Positions 10,261 through 23,396 of a stretch of DNA of 64,000 nucleotides are shown here, piece after piece (position 1 is the stretch's first letter; each line of letters starts with the position of its first letter). This DNA is from Cavia porcellus. Taxonomy: Eukaryota > Chordata > Mammalia > Rodentia > Caviidae. The stretch lies in assembly GCF_034190915.1 (NCBI RefSeq), contig NW_026947491.1:25670101-25734100 (forward strand), given 5' to 3'. A program made the position numbers and the translations under genes. The notes under the pieces are model-generated. The model worked only from the letters and a program-made list of their open reading frames with translations, was not told the origin of the DNA and made no database searches.

Positions 10261-11269
10261 GTGGGGATGAGGCACAAAGACTAGGCGCCCAGCTGCACCT
10301 GCAGGGCTCCCGGAGACAAAGAGGAATCATAGGGAGGATGGGTGGGTAGGGGCTGGGAAGAAGCAGGACAAAGGTGGTGCATCAAGCAGAGAAGGAACAC
10401 AATGGAATGGCACAGCTCTGGGCAGCAGGAAACCAGCCAGTGTGAGCTGCAGTGAGACGCCACTGCAAGCCACAGGCAGATAGCAGTGACAGCCAGGGGA
10501 CAGGACAGGAGTAATGACAGAGCTGAGAGCTCATCAGTGTCCAGATGCTCTCAGAAGCTCTGGGAAGGGGAGGAACCCTTCAGAAAGAAGTGAAAAAGAT
10601 GCAGAGAAGCAGGCCTAGGGAATGATGGGCAGGGAGGATGACTGCTCCAGTAAGGGTTTCCTAGAGAAAACCAGTGCTGGCATGTTGAGAACAAGGAGCT
10701 ACAAAGACACACCCACTTTACAGAGCAGGCAGTGGGCAGTGGCACCAGTGCTGCTGAGAAGTGGATGCCCAGGCAGAGCCTGCTGGGTTCACCTGCATGG
10801 ATGTGCCGGTGGCCAGGGCAATGGCTGGGGGAGCAGTAAGGGGACCCTGGGCAGGAGATGCTGGCTTTCCAGGTCATTCTGCCACTCAGAGTGGAGGAGA
10901 TGAGGAAGGGCCCAGTTAGACAGCAGGAGGAGGGAACAAACACAGAGTCTTCCTCAGCTGCTTAAAGGTGATAGCAACTACGGAATATTTCAACATGCAT
11001 AGGAAAGTGCCATTTTGGGTGAAGTGACAAGGACTAAAGAAATGTTATAAATAAGAGCTCTGTGAGTCTGGACATGATGGAACCCTGAGAACAAACAAGA
11101 AATCAGCCTTTGTGGGGCAAACATCAGAAAAAGGGGCTGGGATGGGGGCAGGAGGAATTTACTAGAAGGAATTGGCTTAGGGACTTGCTGGGGGTCAGGA
11201 AATCTGAGAAGGACTCAGTGAGCCTCACCTGCATTAGAGAATAATCTATGTCATTCAAGTTCTCTCTCT

Positions 11270-11455
11270 CTTCCTTTTCTTCATGACCCTGTGGACTGAA
11301 CCCAAGGTCTTCACAGTGAGCTATTTCCCAAGCCCCTATTTCTTTTTTGAGACATGCTCTTACTGAACTTCCCAGGCTGGGCTCAATCATCCTGCTTCAA
11401 CCTCCTGAGCTGATGGGATTACACGTGTGCACCACCACATCTGGCCAAAGTCTAC
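11270..11455 (-). repeat. B4-type composite SINE (ID + B1)
   Basis: In plus-strand order there is an antisense ID-like part (GACTGAACCCAAGGTCTTCA ... GAGCTATTTCCCAAGCCCC), then an antisense B1-like part (GCTGGGCTCAATCATCCTGC ... GGGATTACACGTGTGCACCA). That is a minus-strand B4. Confidence 0.75.
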
Positions 11456-13867
11456 TCAAATGAGAATCTCATCTGAAAAATACTGAACCAGAAACATCTA
11501 GATTAATCCAGATATCATGGCCTGAGGAACTGACACATAAAAATTAATCATCACAAGTTCATGCCTCACCTGTGGGGTGTCCAGGAAGGGAAGATAGGTC
11601 TAGAGGAAGATACACATTTGATAGGAGTAATTTAGGGTCTCTAAAATAGACAGCTTTTTGTATTTACACTGTACTTCAGTTACTATTTAAAGAATTCCTT
11701 AGATACTTTAAACCCCAAGTGTTTATGTCACAGTGTGGGGGGAGAAAAGAATTATTTCTACAAAAAACACTAAAATATGGGAAGCTATTGAACTTGTTGT
11801 TGAATTAGATGCAAATGATAAAACTAAACAAGACCGGTGGAGAGAAATTAGAAAAATCTGAATCCACTCAGATCACTTTGGCAGTACCCTTACATTTTAT
11901 TCTACTTTAAACCATCAAAACTGTTAATCTTGGCAGTGAATTATGGATTTCGTTATTACAGAATCTAATCAGGAGATTCTCACTCAAAGAAAGGGACTTG
12001 GCTTGACACTGGAAGATTTTTTAATAGGATGTACATTTGAAACTTGAGGGTAAAATAAAGTACGCACTTGAGAGCATGTACTTTTAAACTGTCTTTTTAA
12101 GGTAACAATACAGTACACGTGTGGCTAAGGACATACTCAGTATCCTCCACATGTTTTTCGGACCGACTAGATGAGGCAGTTGTGTGGGAAGAACTGAACT
12201 GCTGGGTGGTCCTGGACATCCTACTCCCATGATGAAGGGTGGAATCAGAAACCACCCCCAGGGAGCAGAGTGATCAGCAAGCTCTGGAGGCATGCAGCAG
12301 ACACATCACTGGTTTTGATTCTCCAACACAGAGAAAGCCAGCCTTGATGTGTGGTCCTGCAGTGGGTACAGACACGACAGCTATCCCTGTGGCAAGTGAA
12401 GCTGACGCTCACATCTGTGGAGGACGTAAGGAAATGCCCCTGTCCTGCTCCTTTAATGTTTTGGGTCCTGACCTGAATACACAGTCTTAGCTACAGCACT
12501 GTCCAGGGAAAGTTTTTCTAGCCCTACAGAAGCTCAGTAAATGAAGTTCACCAAAAGGGAGAAGTCAGTCGCATTTTCACATTATTTGAAAAAATTTTTA
12601 CAAAAGTAGACTATGTTGTATGTAGTTACCAACTTAACATTATATTATTTTTTAGAATTTCAAACCAGATAAAAAGAGATATAACTCTCATGATTAATTT
12701 CATTAGGGCATTTGTGGGATTTATACATTGGAATGGAAAAATGACAACTGCTGGAACTGATGTCAGATCATGCTGCCTTTACCTTTCCATTTCCTCACTC
12801 AGGCTCTTGCTGAGTACAGACACAGAAAGCCTGGGACACACTCAAGTTAAACAGGGGTGGAGCAACCCCAAGAAAGAGGAATAGCTGACCCACCCGGCCA
12901 CTTCCTCAGAGAAAGGGTGGTTACAACATAAGGCCAATCTTCCAGGCACAGAGGCATTAATCCTCAAAATGATGAACAGTCCTGGTGTTTTCCTTTTCTC
13001 TCCAAAACAAAGAGTGACAATTTATTTAAACACAGAAACAGAAACACCCACATCCGCTGAAAACTCACCACAGAGCATCCACACAAAAACAACAATATTT
13101 TAAATCAGAAGCGCTGCAAATCTGGCCTGAGAGCATGAAATAACTCACTGATGACTACATAGTACATTTATGGCTTTAATTGTTTTACCCTATTTCCCAA
13201 GGGGCACACTTCTTCCAGAAGCACGGTACTGAGGTGAACATTCACTTTCATTGTTTCACAGGCAAGAAGAGGAAACACCCAACCAGCTACTATAATTCTG
13301 TAACATCAACTTCCAGGGAATCTCATTTAATTTATACCTTTGCCCCAAGCTGTGCCTTAGGGTCTACCTTATTTCTGCATTTGAACTTGACAGAAAATCA
13401 TTATAATAAACAAAATTTAAAGGATACCAATACACTTCTTCCAACCAGTATTTTTTTAGACAAACTCACTGCTCTATTCTTCTCTTCAAGAATACCATCT
13501 AAAATTGATAAACACTGATTAATTATTAAAGCCACAACACACATTGCATATTCTCTGAAAAAGATATGTCTCTTTAAAAGTGACATTTTCTTGTTGCGAA
13601 AACACACAAGAGCATTATGGAACATCTGGAACACATACAAATTTATAAAGGAAAAAAATCAAACCATATTCTTACTAACCAGAGAGAAACACTGTAAACA
13701 TTTTAGAAACTTCCTGCCAATTAAATAATATAATTCCTTATTAAATTTTTAGAACTACCTTTTCCTTCTTAATAAAAGCTACTGCTCAACATTAATCTAG
13801 GTTCCAGTTATGCCTATGGCACTCCTCTCTTACAATATGTGAAAAAGCTTTTGACAGCAAACTTGTC

Positions 13868-14174
13868 CAGTGCTGGGATTAGGGGTGTAAGCGCTACACT
13901 GGCCCTAGGGCGGGTAGCCTGCATATAACATAAGGGACAGAAAGAGGCTTTGCTCTCTCATTGCTTTTGCTGTCTTCTCTGCCATCAACTGTTGCCCCTG
14001 CTTGTTGCTTTGCCAGAGTTTTGCCACCAGGGACTGTTCTCTGCAAAGCCACTTTACTTTGGAGCCAGCTGATTATAGACTGAAACCTCTACAACTGTGA
14101 GTCAAAATCTTTTTCCCTTTAACTTTGGGTGTTGGGCATTTCGTCTCAGCAAAGAGAGAGAAGTAACTAAGACA
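13868..14174 (+). repeat. MaLR-like LTR fragment
   Basis: It shares with 43592-43979 the pieces GTGCTGGGATTA, GACTGAAACCTCTACAACTGTGAG-type text, TTTAACTTTGGGTGTTGG and the terminal AGTAACTAAGACA. The 5' third is missing. The layout (TG start in the other copy, 'CTGTGAGCcAAAaTaAAcC' region, ending ACTAAGACA) resembles ERVL-MaLR LTRs. Confidence 0.6.
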
Positions 14175-14969
14175 GAATTCAACAAAAGAGTAGCTTCATT
14201 CTGCTTCTGCCCATGTAGACTCGCAGGCTGTCCTGTGTGCTGGTCAGCATTCCGTCACAGTGCTAAGACCCAAGCCAGCTACATATAAAATGATATGTGT
14301 GTCCTGGCTCTGGGTATCAGGCATGTCAGTTCACAACTGGCCCCACTGCTTGGGCCTATGAGGAGACAGCACATCACAACAGAGGTACAGGACAGGACCC
14401 AAACAGCTGAAGAGCAGGAGGCTGAGTCCCTCCTCCAGCACAGCTTCAGTGACCCAAAGGTCCCACGACCTCCCAAAACTACCACTAAACAAGCCCTGGC
14501 CTCTGGGGTCAGATCCACGCTGTAGTCTCTCTGTGTTAGGTTAAACACTTTTATAATCTACAACCTTCTGGAGGAAAGTCATCAGGAAAGGTGGGGTGAT
14601 TCAATAGTATACCCACTCCTGCTCCTGAGAGCACAAAATCTGCATTGCAATTGTCCCTTAAGCCATATCTAAGGGGAAATGCAGCATCTTCCCTTCCAGT
14701 GGAAGAATGCTTGAAGTGACAGAAAACAGACATGCACCCAGACACACACAATGAGCAAGCTCCCAACATAGTAATCGAGAGTGTCTCTGTCTAATACAGC
14801 CATCAGCGCATTTCATCTCTACACATGGACATCTTCACAGAAATCCTTTAGTATGTATCACGGACAATTCATTGGAATAAACTTCCCATACCTCCCCCCA
14901 GTATATTTTAAACAACTAACTGTATGCACATGTATATTAGAATATATGTGACCTTACTACATAATGAAA

Positions 14970-15165
14970 ACGTTTTTTGGAAGTACTGTAGATTAAACCC
15001 AGGGACTCTGTATACCCTCAACCCTTTTTTGTTTTGTTATCTATTTTGAGAAGGGTCTTGCTAAGTCACAAACTGGCCCCAAGTTGGCCTCAAACTTGCA
15101 ATCTTCCTGCCTCAGCCTCCCAGAGTATTGGGATTATAGGCTTGTAATATACCTAGCTAGCAATC
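14970..15165 (-). repeat. B4-type or B1-like SINE, diverged
   Basis: An antisense ID-like remnant (GATTAAACCCAGGGACTCTG) is followed by an antisense B1-like body (CCTCAAACTTGCAATCTTCC, GCCTCAGCCTCCCAGAGTAT, GGGATTATAGGC). Confidence 0.7.
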
Positions 15166-15380
15166 AATCTTTTATATGCAAATGCCACATGAGAAGTAAG
15201 TTAGACCCTCCCCTTTTACATCAGATTTGAATGCTGAGCCTGAAGACTTAAGAGTCCAGAACTATTGCAACTGCAAAGATGTGTTCAGTGTCAGGAGAAA
15301 CCAGCCTCTCTGGCCCTGGGAAGGGAGGAGCACACTGGACTGGGTCCTTGGACAGCAGCCACACTACCCAGTTTGCTTAC

Positions 15381-15494
15381 TTGAGTGCGGTCCTGTAGTG
15401 ATAGATGGCTTCCCTATTCCGGCCCTGGTCCTTCAGGAAGTTGGCGTAATTGTAGTGAACCTTGGCATTGTGGGGCAGAGTCTCAACTCCAGAC
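15381..15494 (-). CDS. TMTC1: TMTC1 internal coding exon (TPR repeat)
   Basis: The minus strand encodes G (completing Arg) and then SGVETLPHNAKVHYNYANFL, followed by KDQGRNREAIYHYRTAL and AA. This is one tetratricopeptide repeat: it has the spaced small and aromatic pattern Y-N-Y-A-N-F-L, then G-R-...-A-I-..-Y..A. TPRs form the lumenal C-terminal half of TMTC proteins. The acceptor is TTCTAG (AG at 15496-15495) and the donor is GTAAGC (15380). The length is 114 bp, phase 2 at both ends. The terminal AA joins G of the next exon as Lys. There is no stop or frameshift, so the exon looks functional. Confidence 0.96.
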
Positions 15495-17423
15495 CTAGAA
15501 TGCAGACAAATAAAGCAATCAAACACAGCTGTCAGGCTCCTTCACATTCTGCTCAGTTTCAACCTGTGAAATGTCAACTGTATCCATGTAAAACAAGGCC
15601 TCCAAAATGTGTGAACTAAAGGACTTACTAAACATTATTTTTATGGATAACAATGGAGGCATAGTACACACAAAACATTCTCAGTAGGTAAAGCAAGGGA
15701 CCTTTCCACCTGCTGGGGACACAAACCTGAGTGGAGCATGGTCACCTTTCCCAGGCACTTAAAAGAGCTGAGCAAGGTTGTACACCAGAGGTTATGCCAC
15801 ACGAGGGCGCCTGGTAACCCTGTGACACTTAGGCCAGGTTGGCTTAGAACTCAGGTGCAGTGCACAGAAGAGGGGATGTCACAGGGCCCAGCACGGTGAG
15901 ATACACATCCTGGGGAAGTGGGGGTCAGCACTGTACAAACCGTTTTCTCCTTTCATGCCTGGTCAGGCTTTCTATTCAAGGATACTCAATGAAAGAGCCT
16001 ACAAGTGATCTTTACGTACAAGACGAAGAACCAAAGGAAGCACAGATTTGGGGATCTCATAGCAAAAGGACAGCAAGCCCAAGCTCACACTTCTTCTTCC
16101 CGACATGTGGTGCCCTCGCCCACTGCCTTCTGCCTTGTGTTCTGCTTCAGTCCAGTACTCTAGAACCCATATCACTGGTAAGAGGGGAGACTGTGCTATC
16201 CCTCCCCACGTCTGCAGAGTCCCCAGCAGTGTCACATTGGGGAAAAAACTCATCCAAGACCTAGCAGTGAGCCCAGGGACTCAGAAAGGTCCTCAGCTGC
16301 TCAACTATGGCAGGCAGTCAAGGTGGGCTATGTGACATGATTGTCCCAGACCTGGGCCCACTAAGAATGGTCTGGAGTGAGAGAGAGGCAAAGAAAATGT
16401 GAGTGTAAACTCAGGCCCAAGCAGAATCATCTGACAAGGATGCAGTTCCAGAAGTCAGGTGAAAGAGTTGGACAAAGCTGGACTGCCAGCATTTCCTGGG
16501 ACTGCGTGGGTGGCTCAGCTGTTCACTGCATACAGAGTTCCTCCATGCTGCCGTGCAACGCAGATGCTGGGAGCAGAGGCCAGGCAGAGTCCCTGGTTGC
16601 AGGGAGCTTCCAGGGGTAAGGAAACACTGGTGGTTAGGAAGGTGGGCAATGCCAAAGTGGCAAGAGTAAGGTGGTAACCAGGCCCAGGAGGGCAGAACAG
16701 ATGGGAGGCTTGCAGATGGCAAGGCCAGTGAAGCTAAGACCTTAAGGACAATGAATCACATCAGTCTCAGAGCAAGAGAGAAGAGTATCCTCAGCAGAGG
16801 AAGGAACCCTGATCGCTGAGGGACCAGAAACCACTCAGAGGTTCAGGATCACAGGAGCATGAATCTGAGCAAAGTGTGAGTTTGAGGGGTCTGTGATGAG
16901 AGTGGGACTTTAGATTTCATCTGAAGAGTACTGGGAACTCAGGGCAGTTTTAAGCATAGAAATAGAAAACATAGAAATAGAACCATGAACTAAGCACGCC
17001 CAAAGGAATGCAATAGGGCAAAGTGGAAGACGCAGGAGAGCCTGTGGAGAGATGTCAGGGGAAATGCAGAGAGGGGAGAAAAGAGAAGCAGGAGGAGAGA
17101 GGGTGGAGGTCAGAAGTTCACCCTCGGGCATGAGTGATGCTGTTCCATTGGCAGACATGGTGGGGGACAGGAAATAGTGGGACAGATCCCTTGGGGTATG
17201 TTCCCTCCTTCCATAGCTTCCTTTGTTTTTCTTTCCAAAAAATAACTTGAGATTGTCTACAATAATGAAATCAGTGTGAGAGTGGACTGGAGTTTGAGTT
17301 TTATTGGAAGTTAACATTTCCCAGTGCTAAGTCTGGGCTAATTTAAGAAGAAAATAAATGCAATTATTTTCTGCATAAGGAAATGAGGATTTGCTCAGAA
17401 ACATTAAAAATGTGCTTAAGTCT

Positions 17424-17594
17424 TTTTATTCTTTTATTTTTATTTTTTGTCTTTTTGAGATATGGTCTTGCTATGTAGTTTAGGTTGGCCTTGGGCTCAC
17501 TTTGTAGTCCAAGTGGTCTCAAACTTGCAACGATCCTCTTGCCTCAGCCTAAAGAGTGCTGGGATTACAGGAGTGTACCACCACACCCAGCTCC
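17424..17594 (-). repeat. B1-like (7SL-derived) SINE with target-site duplication
   Basis: The minus strand reads GCTGGGTGTGGTGGTACACT, CCTGTAATCCCAGCACTCTT and GAGGCAAGAGGATCG, ending with an A-rich tail. An internal near-duplication (CTATGTAGTTTAGGTTGGCC, CACTTTGTAGTCC on plus) is seen, as in B1. The flanks GTGCTTAAGTCT (17412-17423) and GTGCTAAGTCT (17595-17605) are a slightly decayed duplication. Confidence 0.88.
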
Positions 17595-18004
17595 GTGCTA
17601 AGTCTATTAATGCTGCCATAACTAAATATTTTGGCTTAAACAGTAAGAAACTCGGATTTCTCACAATTCTGGAGGCTAGAAGTCAAAGCAACAGCCCCAG
17701 TGGTGGAAAAATCTATGGTACATGTGTTATTCATTTCTCTTCTAAGACAAGAGTAAGGAACAAGCTGTTCCTCCTAAATTAAAACCATGAGATTCAGGTT
17801 TAACAGTAATGTTGGCACTCTGATGTATAAGTGGGTTTGATTTGGATTTGGGCACTTGCCTCTGAAATGCTCGCGATCGCTGCTGCATCCACTGCAGGGC
17901 CTGGTGTGGGCCCCTCTTTTGACTGGTAGATGGCAGCTTCTGGATATTTTCTCATGGTCTTTCCTTGGTGGATGTGTTCATGAAGAGAGCTCTGGTCTTC
18001 CTCC

Positions 18005-18180
18005 ACCAGTTTTATTATTTTTGGTGGGGATTGAACACAGAGCTCTTGCACTGAGCTACATCCCCAGGCTCACCTTCCCCTCTACTTTATCACTAAGCTG
18101 CCATGCTGGACTCAAACTTGTAGTCCTGCCTCAGCCATCCTGAGTGCTGGATTGCAGGAGTGCTCCGACAATGTGCCCGG
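18005..18180 (-). repeat. B4-type composite SINE
   Basis: An antisense ID-like part (GGTGGGGATTGAACACAGAG, TGAGCTACATCCCCAGGC) is joined to an antisense B1-like part (GGACTCAAACTTGTAGTCCT, GCCTCAGCCATCCTGAGTGC). Confidence 0.8.
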
Positions 18181-19973
18181 TCCTTTCTCCTCCTATCACA
18201 GCACCACACCCACTGGACCAAGGTCCCACTCAGGACTTCATTCACCCTTTACCACCTCCCTCTCCAGTCCTATCTCCAAATACAGTGAAGCTGGAGGCTA
18301 GGTGCTCAACCTATGAATTTGGGGGGACATTCTTCCCTTCTCTTTCACTATTCCATCTGTAACAATCACCACAACCCTAGATCCTAACTATGAGGAGGGT
18401 GGAAGAATGTGGGTCACCAGCAAGGGTTAGGGCTGCCCCAACACTGAGCAGCTGTCCTGAGGCTTCCCCACTCTCAGATGCTGGTCCACAGTGGGGGCCG
18501 CCCACCTCAGGCACTGCAGTGTGCAGGCTTTGAAAATGACCCAGGATGGAGGAGGCAGGAGAGAAACTATTGGTCAAAACCATGACCTGAATAGGATCCT
18601 CCAGCTGCCAAGGCATAAGCATGAGACACAGATCCAGAATCTGTTTCTGGGTTTTAATCCCTCACCCACAAAGAAGTGGTAGCAGGGGAAACAACACAGA
18701 TGTGTTTGAGGGCAGTAAACGGTGAGGAAACTTCTGGAACTTACTCTAATTAAATGAGACAGGGGAACAGCAGAAAACCCAAGAAATGATGGATATGCTC
18801 AATTGCATACCTGTAGTAATCATTTCACTATGGATACATGCAAAAAGTGTGATGGAAATAGAGTAAATGTTTAATTTTTTTATTTATTACAGTAAAAGAC
18901 ATACTGCTATTCATTTTGTTCCAAGTCCTCTCACCAACTCTGGACAGGCATCCCATCATTTTTGTCACTTTCTGAAGCAGCTCTGGAAGTCCTCTTTCCT
19001 AAGTGTCATTAGTTGTGCTGTCCTGATGACCTGAATTGATTCAAAATGTGACCTTTCACTGTCATTTTGACTTGGGAGAAGAGCCGGAAGTCACCAATGC
19101 CAGACCCGAGGGAGTGCTGGTGACAATTTCATCCCCTCTCCTTGTCACATTAGAGAGGAGAAAGTTGAGCCCAGAGACAGCAGGGGCCTGGCACAGACTA
19201 ATGGGTTGACCTGCCTGACAGCCAAACACACCTCCCATACACACTACAGACAGCTCCATTTGGAGGAAGAGGCTAAAACACCCAACACCACCTTCTGTGT
19301 GTGATACGCCTTACGTTTATGGTTCGTCAAATCTTTTTATTTGCATGTTAGAAACTAAATACATAAAAATATAACCTTTAAAATGGATAGTACCCAAAGT
19401 GAATTTAGTCATGTAGGCAAAATCTGGGTCAGAATAATCATAGCAATTTCAGAAAATTGAATTTCTATCTGGGAAAATTTGTGCATTTTCCTCTCAGACC
19501 TAAATAGCAGGTAGCAACAGGTAGATTCTGAAGACAACTTTGGTCCCAGCGCAGACAGCGCTGATACTTTACTGACATGGATCTTTTCCTCTGGGCAAGG
19601 GATACCGTTATACTAATTTACCTTTCACCCAAGGAGTAACAATTCGGGCTATGAGAATGTCCTGGCAAAGATCAGGGCATTGTTCAGTGTCATGAGGAAG
19701 GAATAATATTCCTACAGGCTGGCAGGGTGGGTGGAGTAGCCACCACTCCAAGAACACACAGCTTTTCCCATTGGTGCTGTTCACCTTTATGCTTTCTGTG
19801 GTGTTTTTCTGTTCTGTTTTCCAGGATCTCACTTTACTGTGGATAGTGGAAAAAGACAAATTAAAAGTTGGCCCAGGACAATATTTTCCCTGAACTGTAG
19901 CTGTCTAGGTCACCTGGTCTGCAGGTCCCGTTTGCTTCTCTTTCTTGTTGTGACTGGCACTCCCCATTTTAAT

Positions 19974-22900
19974 TTTATTTTAAAGAGCGTAAAATTAAAC
20001 AGAACAAAACAGATCATAAGAAAACAATGTAAGGGACACAGATTTCAAAGCAAGACAATTGGAGATTTTCACTGTCTATCACATTGTCTCTTGTTTTCTT
20101 CCAAATAGTTGTCCATATCTTCACACATAATGAATTCATATAAAACAAAGTAGTATAAAACTGATCATAACAGGATGATGAAGGCATTTTAGGTCTTTAA
20201 GACCAGACAATAGGGAAATCAACAATGGCTGCCATAATATCTTTCTCTTCAAAAAAGCTGCCCATACCTTCACGTATATTGAAATTAGACAAAACAAAAC
20301 AAGACTAAAATCACTCTGAACAAAGAATAATAGTATTGCTGGATTTCACATCATGATGCTACAGAATCATCATTGGGTACCTTAGTGTCTCTTTTTTTTC
20401 AATGTAGCTGTTCATTTCATCATGCTTATATAATCGGTTCTCATAAACTGTTTAGAAGTTCTACACATGTATGAGTCTCTACATGTATACTTATTCTTTC
20501 TGTATTAGAGGGAAAAACAAAACAAAACAAATTCCTAGAAAAATATGAAATGAAAAAGACATATAAACAATAATAGCAAAGAGCCCAGAACACTGATGAT
20601 ATAGGCCTTCAAAACAAGATGGTAAGAGCATAACTAAGGTTGTTATTTTACATAATGATCATCAAGAGTTCCTCAGATCACCATATAATAATATGCACAA
20701 TTGTTCTAATCCTATGAATGTTAGCTATTTTGTTTCAAGAACTTATATACTTTGTAATACAATCATCTTAGCTATACTAAGTGTGTTTATGTAATTTTAT
20801 ATTTTTTCTTTTCCCTTTTTTCTTTTTCCTCATTTTCCATGAGATTATTCTTTCCCCTTTGAGCAGATTCTTATCCTTTCACTGTATTTATTGAGTTTTT
20901 TGTATCTGATGTACTCTTACCATTTCTTACACTAGGGAGACTATACAGTATTTACACATGTGAGTTTATTTCACTTATGAGTATGGTCTCAAGTTGCATC
21001 CATTTAATTATGAATATTTCAATGTGATCACTTTTATAGCAGAGTAGTACTCCACTGTATAAAAATATCACATTTTTTTAAATCCATTCCTCAGTTGATG
21101 AGCATTTAGGGTGTTTCCAAGTTCTGGCTATTACAAATTGTGCTGCTATAAACATGGGTGCACATATATCACTGTGGTATGATGTTTTCACATTTTCTGG
21201 GAATATGTCCAGAAGTAGAATAGCTGGGTCAAATGGAACTGCCAATCCCAGCTTTTTAAGGAATCTCTAGACTGACCTCCACAGTGGTTGCACCAGTCTA
21301 TACTCCCACCAACAGTGCAAAAGATTTATTTTTTCACCAGCCTCTCCAGCATTTGTTGTTGGTAGTTTTCTTTATTCTGGCCATTCTTTCTGTAGTGAGA
21401 TGCAATCTCAGTGTTATTTTAATTTGCATTTCTCTAATGACCAGTGATGCTGAACATTTTTTCATGTATTTATTTGCCAATTGTATTTCTTCATCTGAGA
21501 ACTGTGTATTCATCTCAGATGCCCATTTTTTGATTGGGTCTTTGAAATTTGGGGATCTGATTTTTTAAAATTCTATATATGTTCTGGACAGAAGTCCTTT
21601 GTCTGAGGGACTGTTCATTAAGATTTTTTTCCCATTTGTGGGTTTTCTTTTCACTATTCAATAACTTCTTTTGATATGCAAAAACTCTTTAATAGGATGC
21701 GATCCCAGGTGTTGATTTTGTAAAGTATTTTGCGTGGTTTGATTCTTGTTCATGAATTCTCTACCTATCCCTGTGTCTTCAAGATTTCTACGTACTTCCA
21801 ACAGATTTAGTGTTTCTATTTTAATATTTAGATCTTTGATCTAGTTAGACTTTAGTTTAGTACATGATGATAGGATGGTTCTAGTTTTAGTTTTTGGCAT
21901 ATGCCGAGCCAATTTTTCCAGCACCATTTATTGAAGGGACTATCTTTCTTCCAGTGGATGTGTTTGACCCCTTTATCACAGATAAAGTGGCTGAGTATGT
22001 TTGTAGTTGTAGTTGTATCTTCTAATCTATTCCACTGATTTTCAGGTCTGTTTTTATTCCAGTACTATGTTGATTTTATTACAGTAGCTTTGTACTATAA
22101 CTTCAAGTCGGGGATTGTGATGTCTCCTGCCTTGTCTTTGTTGCTTAGAACTGCCTTTACTATCCTGGGTCTCTTCTGGTTCCAGACAAATTTTAGGAGT
22201 GATTTCTCTAGATCTCTGAGGTATGCTAGTGGCATTTTGATTGGGACTGCATTAATCTGTAATTAATTAAATCTGTATAACAACTTTTGGGAAAATGGCC
22301 ATTTTTACAATGTTTGTTCTTCCTATCCATGAACAAGGGATGTCTTTGCATTTTCTGAGGTCCTCTTTGATTTCTTTCTCAGGGTATTGTAATATTCCCA
22401 AAATAGATCTTTTGCTTCGATTAATTCCTAAGTATTTCATTTTCTTGGATGCTATTGTAAAGGGTGTGGCTTCTCTTATTTCTTTCTCAGTGGTTTTTTT
22501 ATTAGTGTATAGAAATGCTATTGACTTGACTTTGTATCCAGCTACATTGCTGAATTTATTTATTATGCCTAGGAGTTTTTCAATGGAGTTTTGGGGGTCT
22601 TCTATGTAGAGTATCATGTCACTTGCTAATAATGATAATTTAACTTCTTCTTTTCCTATCGCTACTCCTTTAATTTCTCTTTCTTGTCTAATTGCTCTGG
22701 CTAAATTTCCAGCACCATATTGAATAGGAGTGGTGATAATGGACATCCTTGCCTTATTTCTGATTTTAGGGTAAAGGCTTTCAGTATTTGGCCATTTAAT
22801 ATGATGCTGGTTGTTAGTTTGCTATAGATGGCTTTTATCATATTGAGGGAAAGACCATCCATTCCAGTTTTCTGTAAGGTTTTTATCATGAATAAATATT

Positions 22901-23396
22901 GGACCTTATCAAAAGCTTTTTCTGCATCTATAAAGTTCTTATTTTTGGCTCTATTGATATGGTGGATTACATTTATTTATATGCATATGTTAAACCATCC
23001 CTGCACTCCTGGGATGAATCCCACTTGGTCATGATGTATAATCTTCTTGATGATTTGCTGCATTCTGTTCACCAAAATTTTATTGAAAATTTTTGCATCT
23101 ATGTTCATTAGGGAGACTGGCCTATAGTTCTCTTTTTTAGTTGGGTCTTTCTCAGGTTTTGATATTAGCATAATGTTTGCTTCCAGGAATGAGTTAGGGA
23201 GGACTATTTCCCTTTCAATTTCATTGAAGAGTTTGAGGAGTATCGGCATTAAATCTTCTTTGAATATCTTGTAGAATTCTGCAGTGAATTTATCTGGACC
23301 TGGCCTTTTCTTTGTTGGCAGGGATTTAATTACATTTTCAATTTCATTAACTGACATTGGGTTATTCAGCAATTTTACATGTTCTTGACCCAGCTT
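19974..23396 (-). mobile_element. L1 retrotransposon B, 5'-truncated, with 19-bp target-site duplication
   Basis: On the minus strand it carries the ORF2 RT and C-terminal part (23396 to about 21030) followed by a long 3' UTR (to 19974). It is flanked by TGGCACTCCCCATTTTAAT (19955-19973) and TGGCACTCCCTGTTTTAAT (23397-23415), 17 of 19 identical. The tail is decayed (AAAATAAAATT-like on the minus strand), consistent with an older insertion. It has the same orientation as TMTC1. Confidence 0.92.
21034..23396 (-). pseudogene. L1 B ORF2 remnant (RT and C-terminal region)
   Basis: Minus-strand pieces in several frames: 23402-22977 ([20 protein letters not shown] ... [10 protein letters not shown]), 22889-22701 ([32 protein letters not shown]) and 22746-22267 ([26 protein letters not shown]). 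The RT active-site motif F-A-D-D is altered to L-A-S-D, so besides the frameshifts a catalytic Asp is lost. Further left, antisense of the ORF2 C-terminal region is recognisable down to about 21030. Confidence 0.88.

Larger units (their letters stand above)
5152..15380 (-). other. TMTC1: TMTC1 intron (10.2 kb)
   Basis: This intron separates two coding exons that join in frame. It contains ID SINEs (6700-6818, 7780-7872), a solo LTR (8924-9524), an ancient repeat (about 10090-10260), B4-type SINEs (11270-11455, 14970-15165) and a MaLR-like fragment (13868-14174). The stretches 5252-6680, 7890-8910, 9531-10080, 10270-11260, 11460-13860 and 14180-14960 hold no gene signal I can support. Short open frames there are unconserved in appearance and lack splice context. 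Confidence 0.9.
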
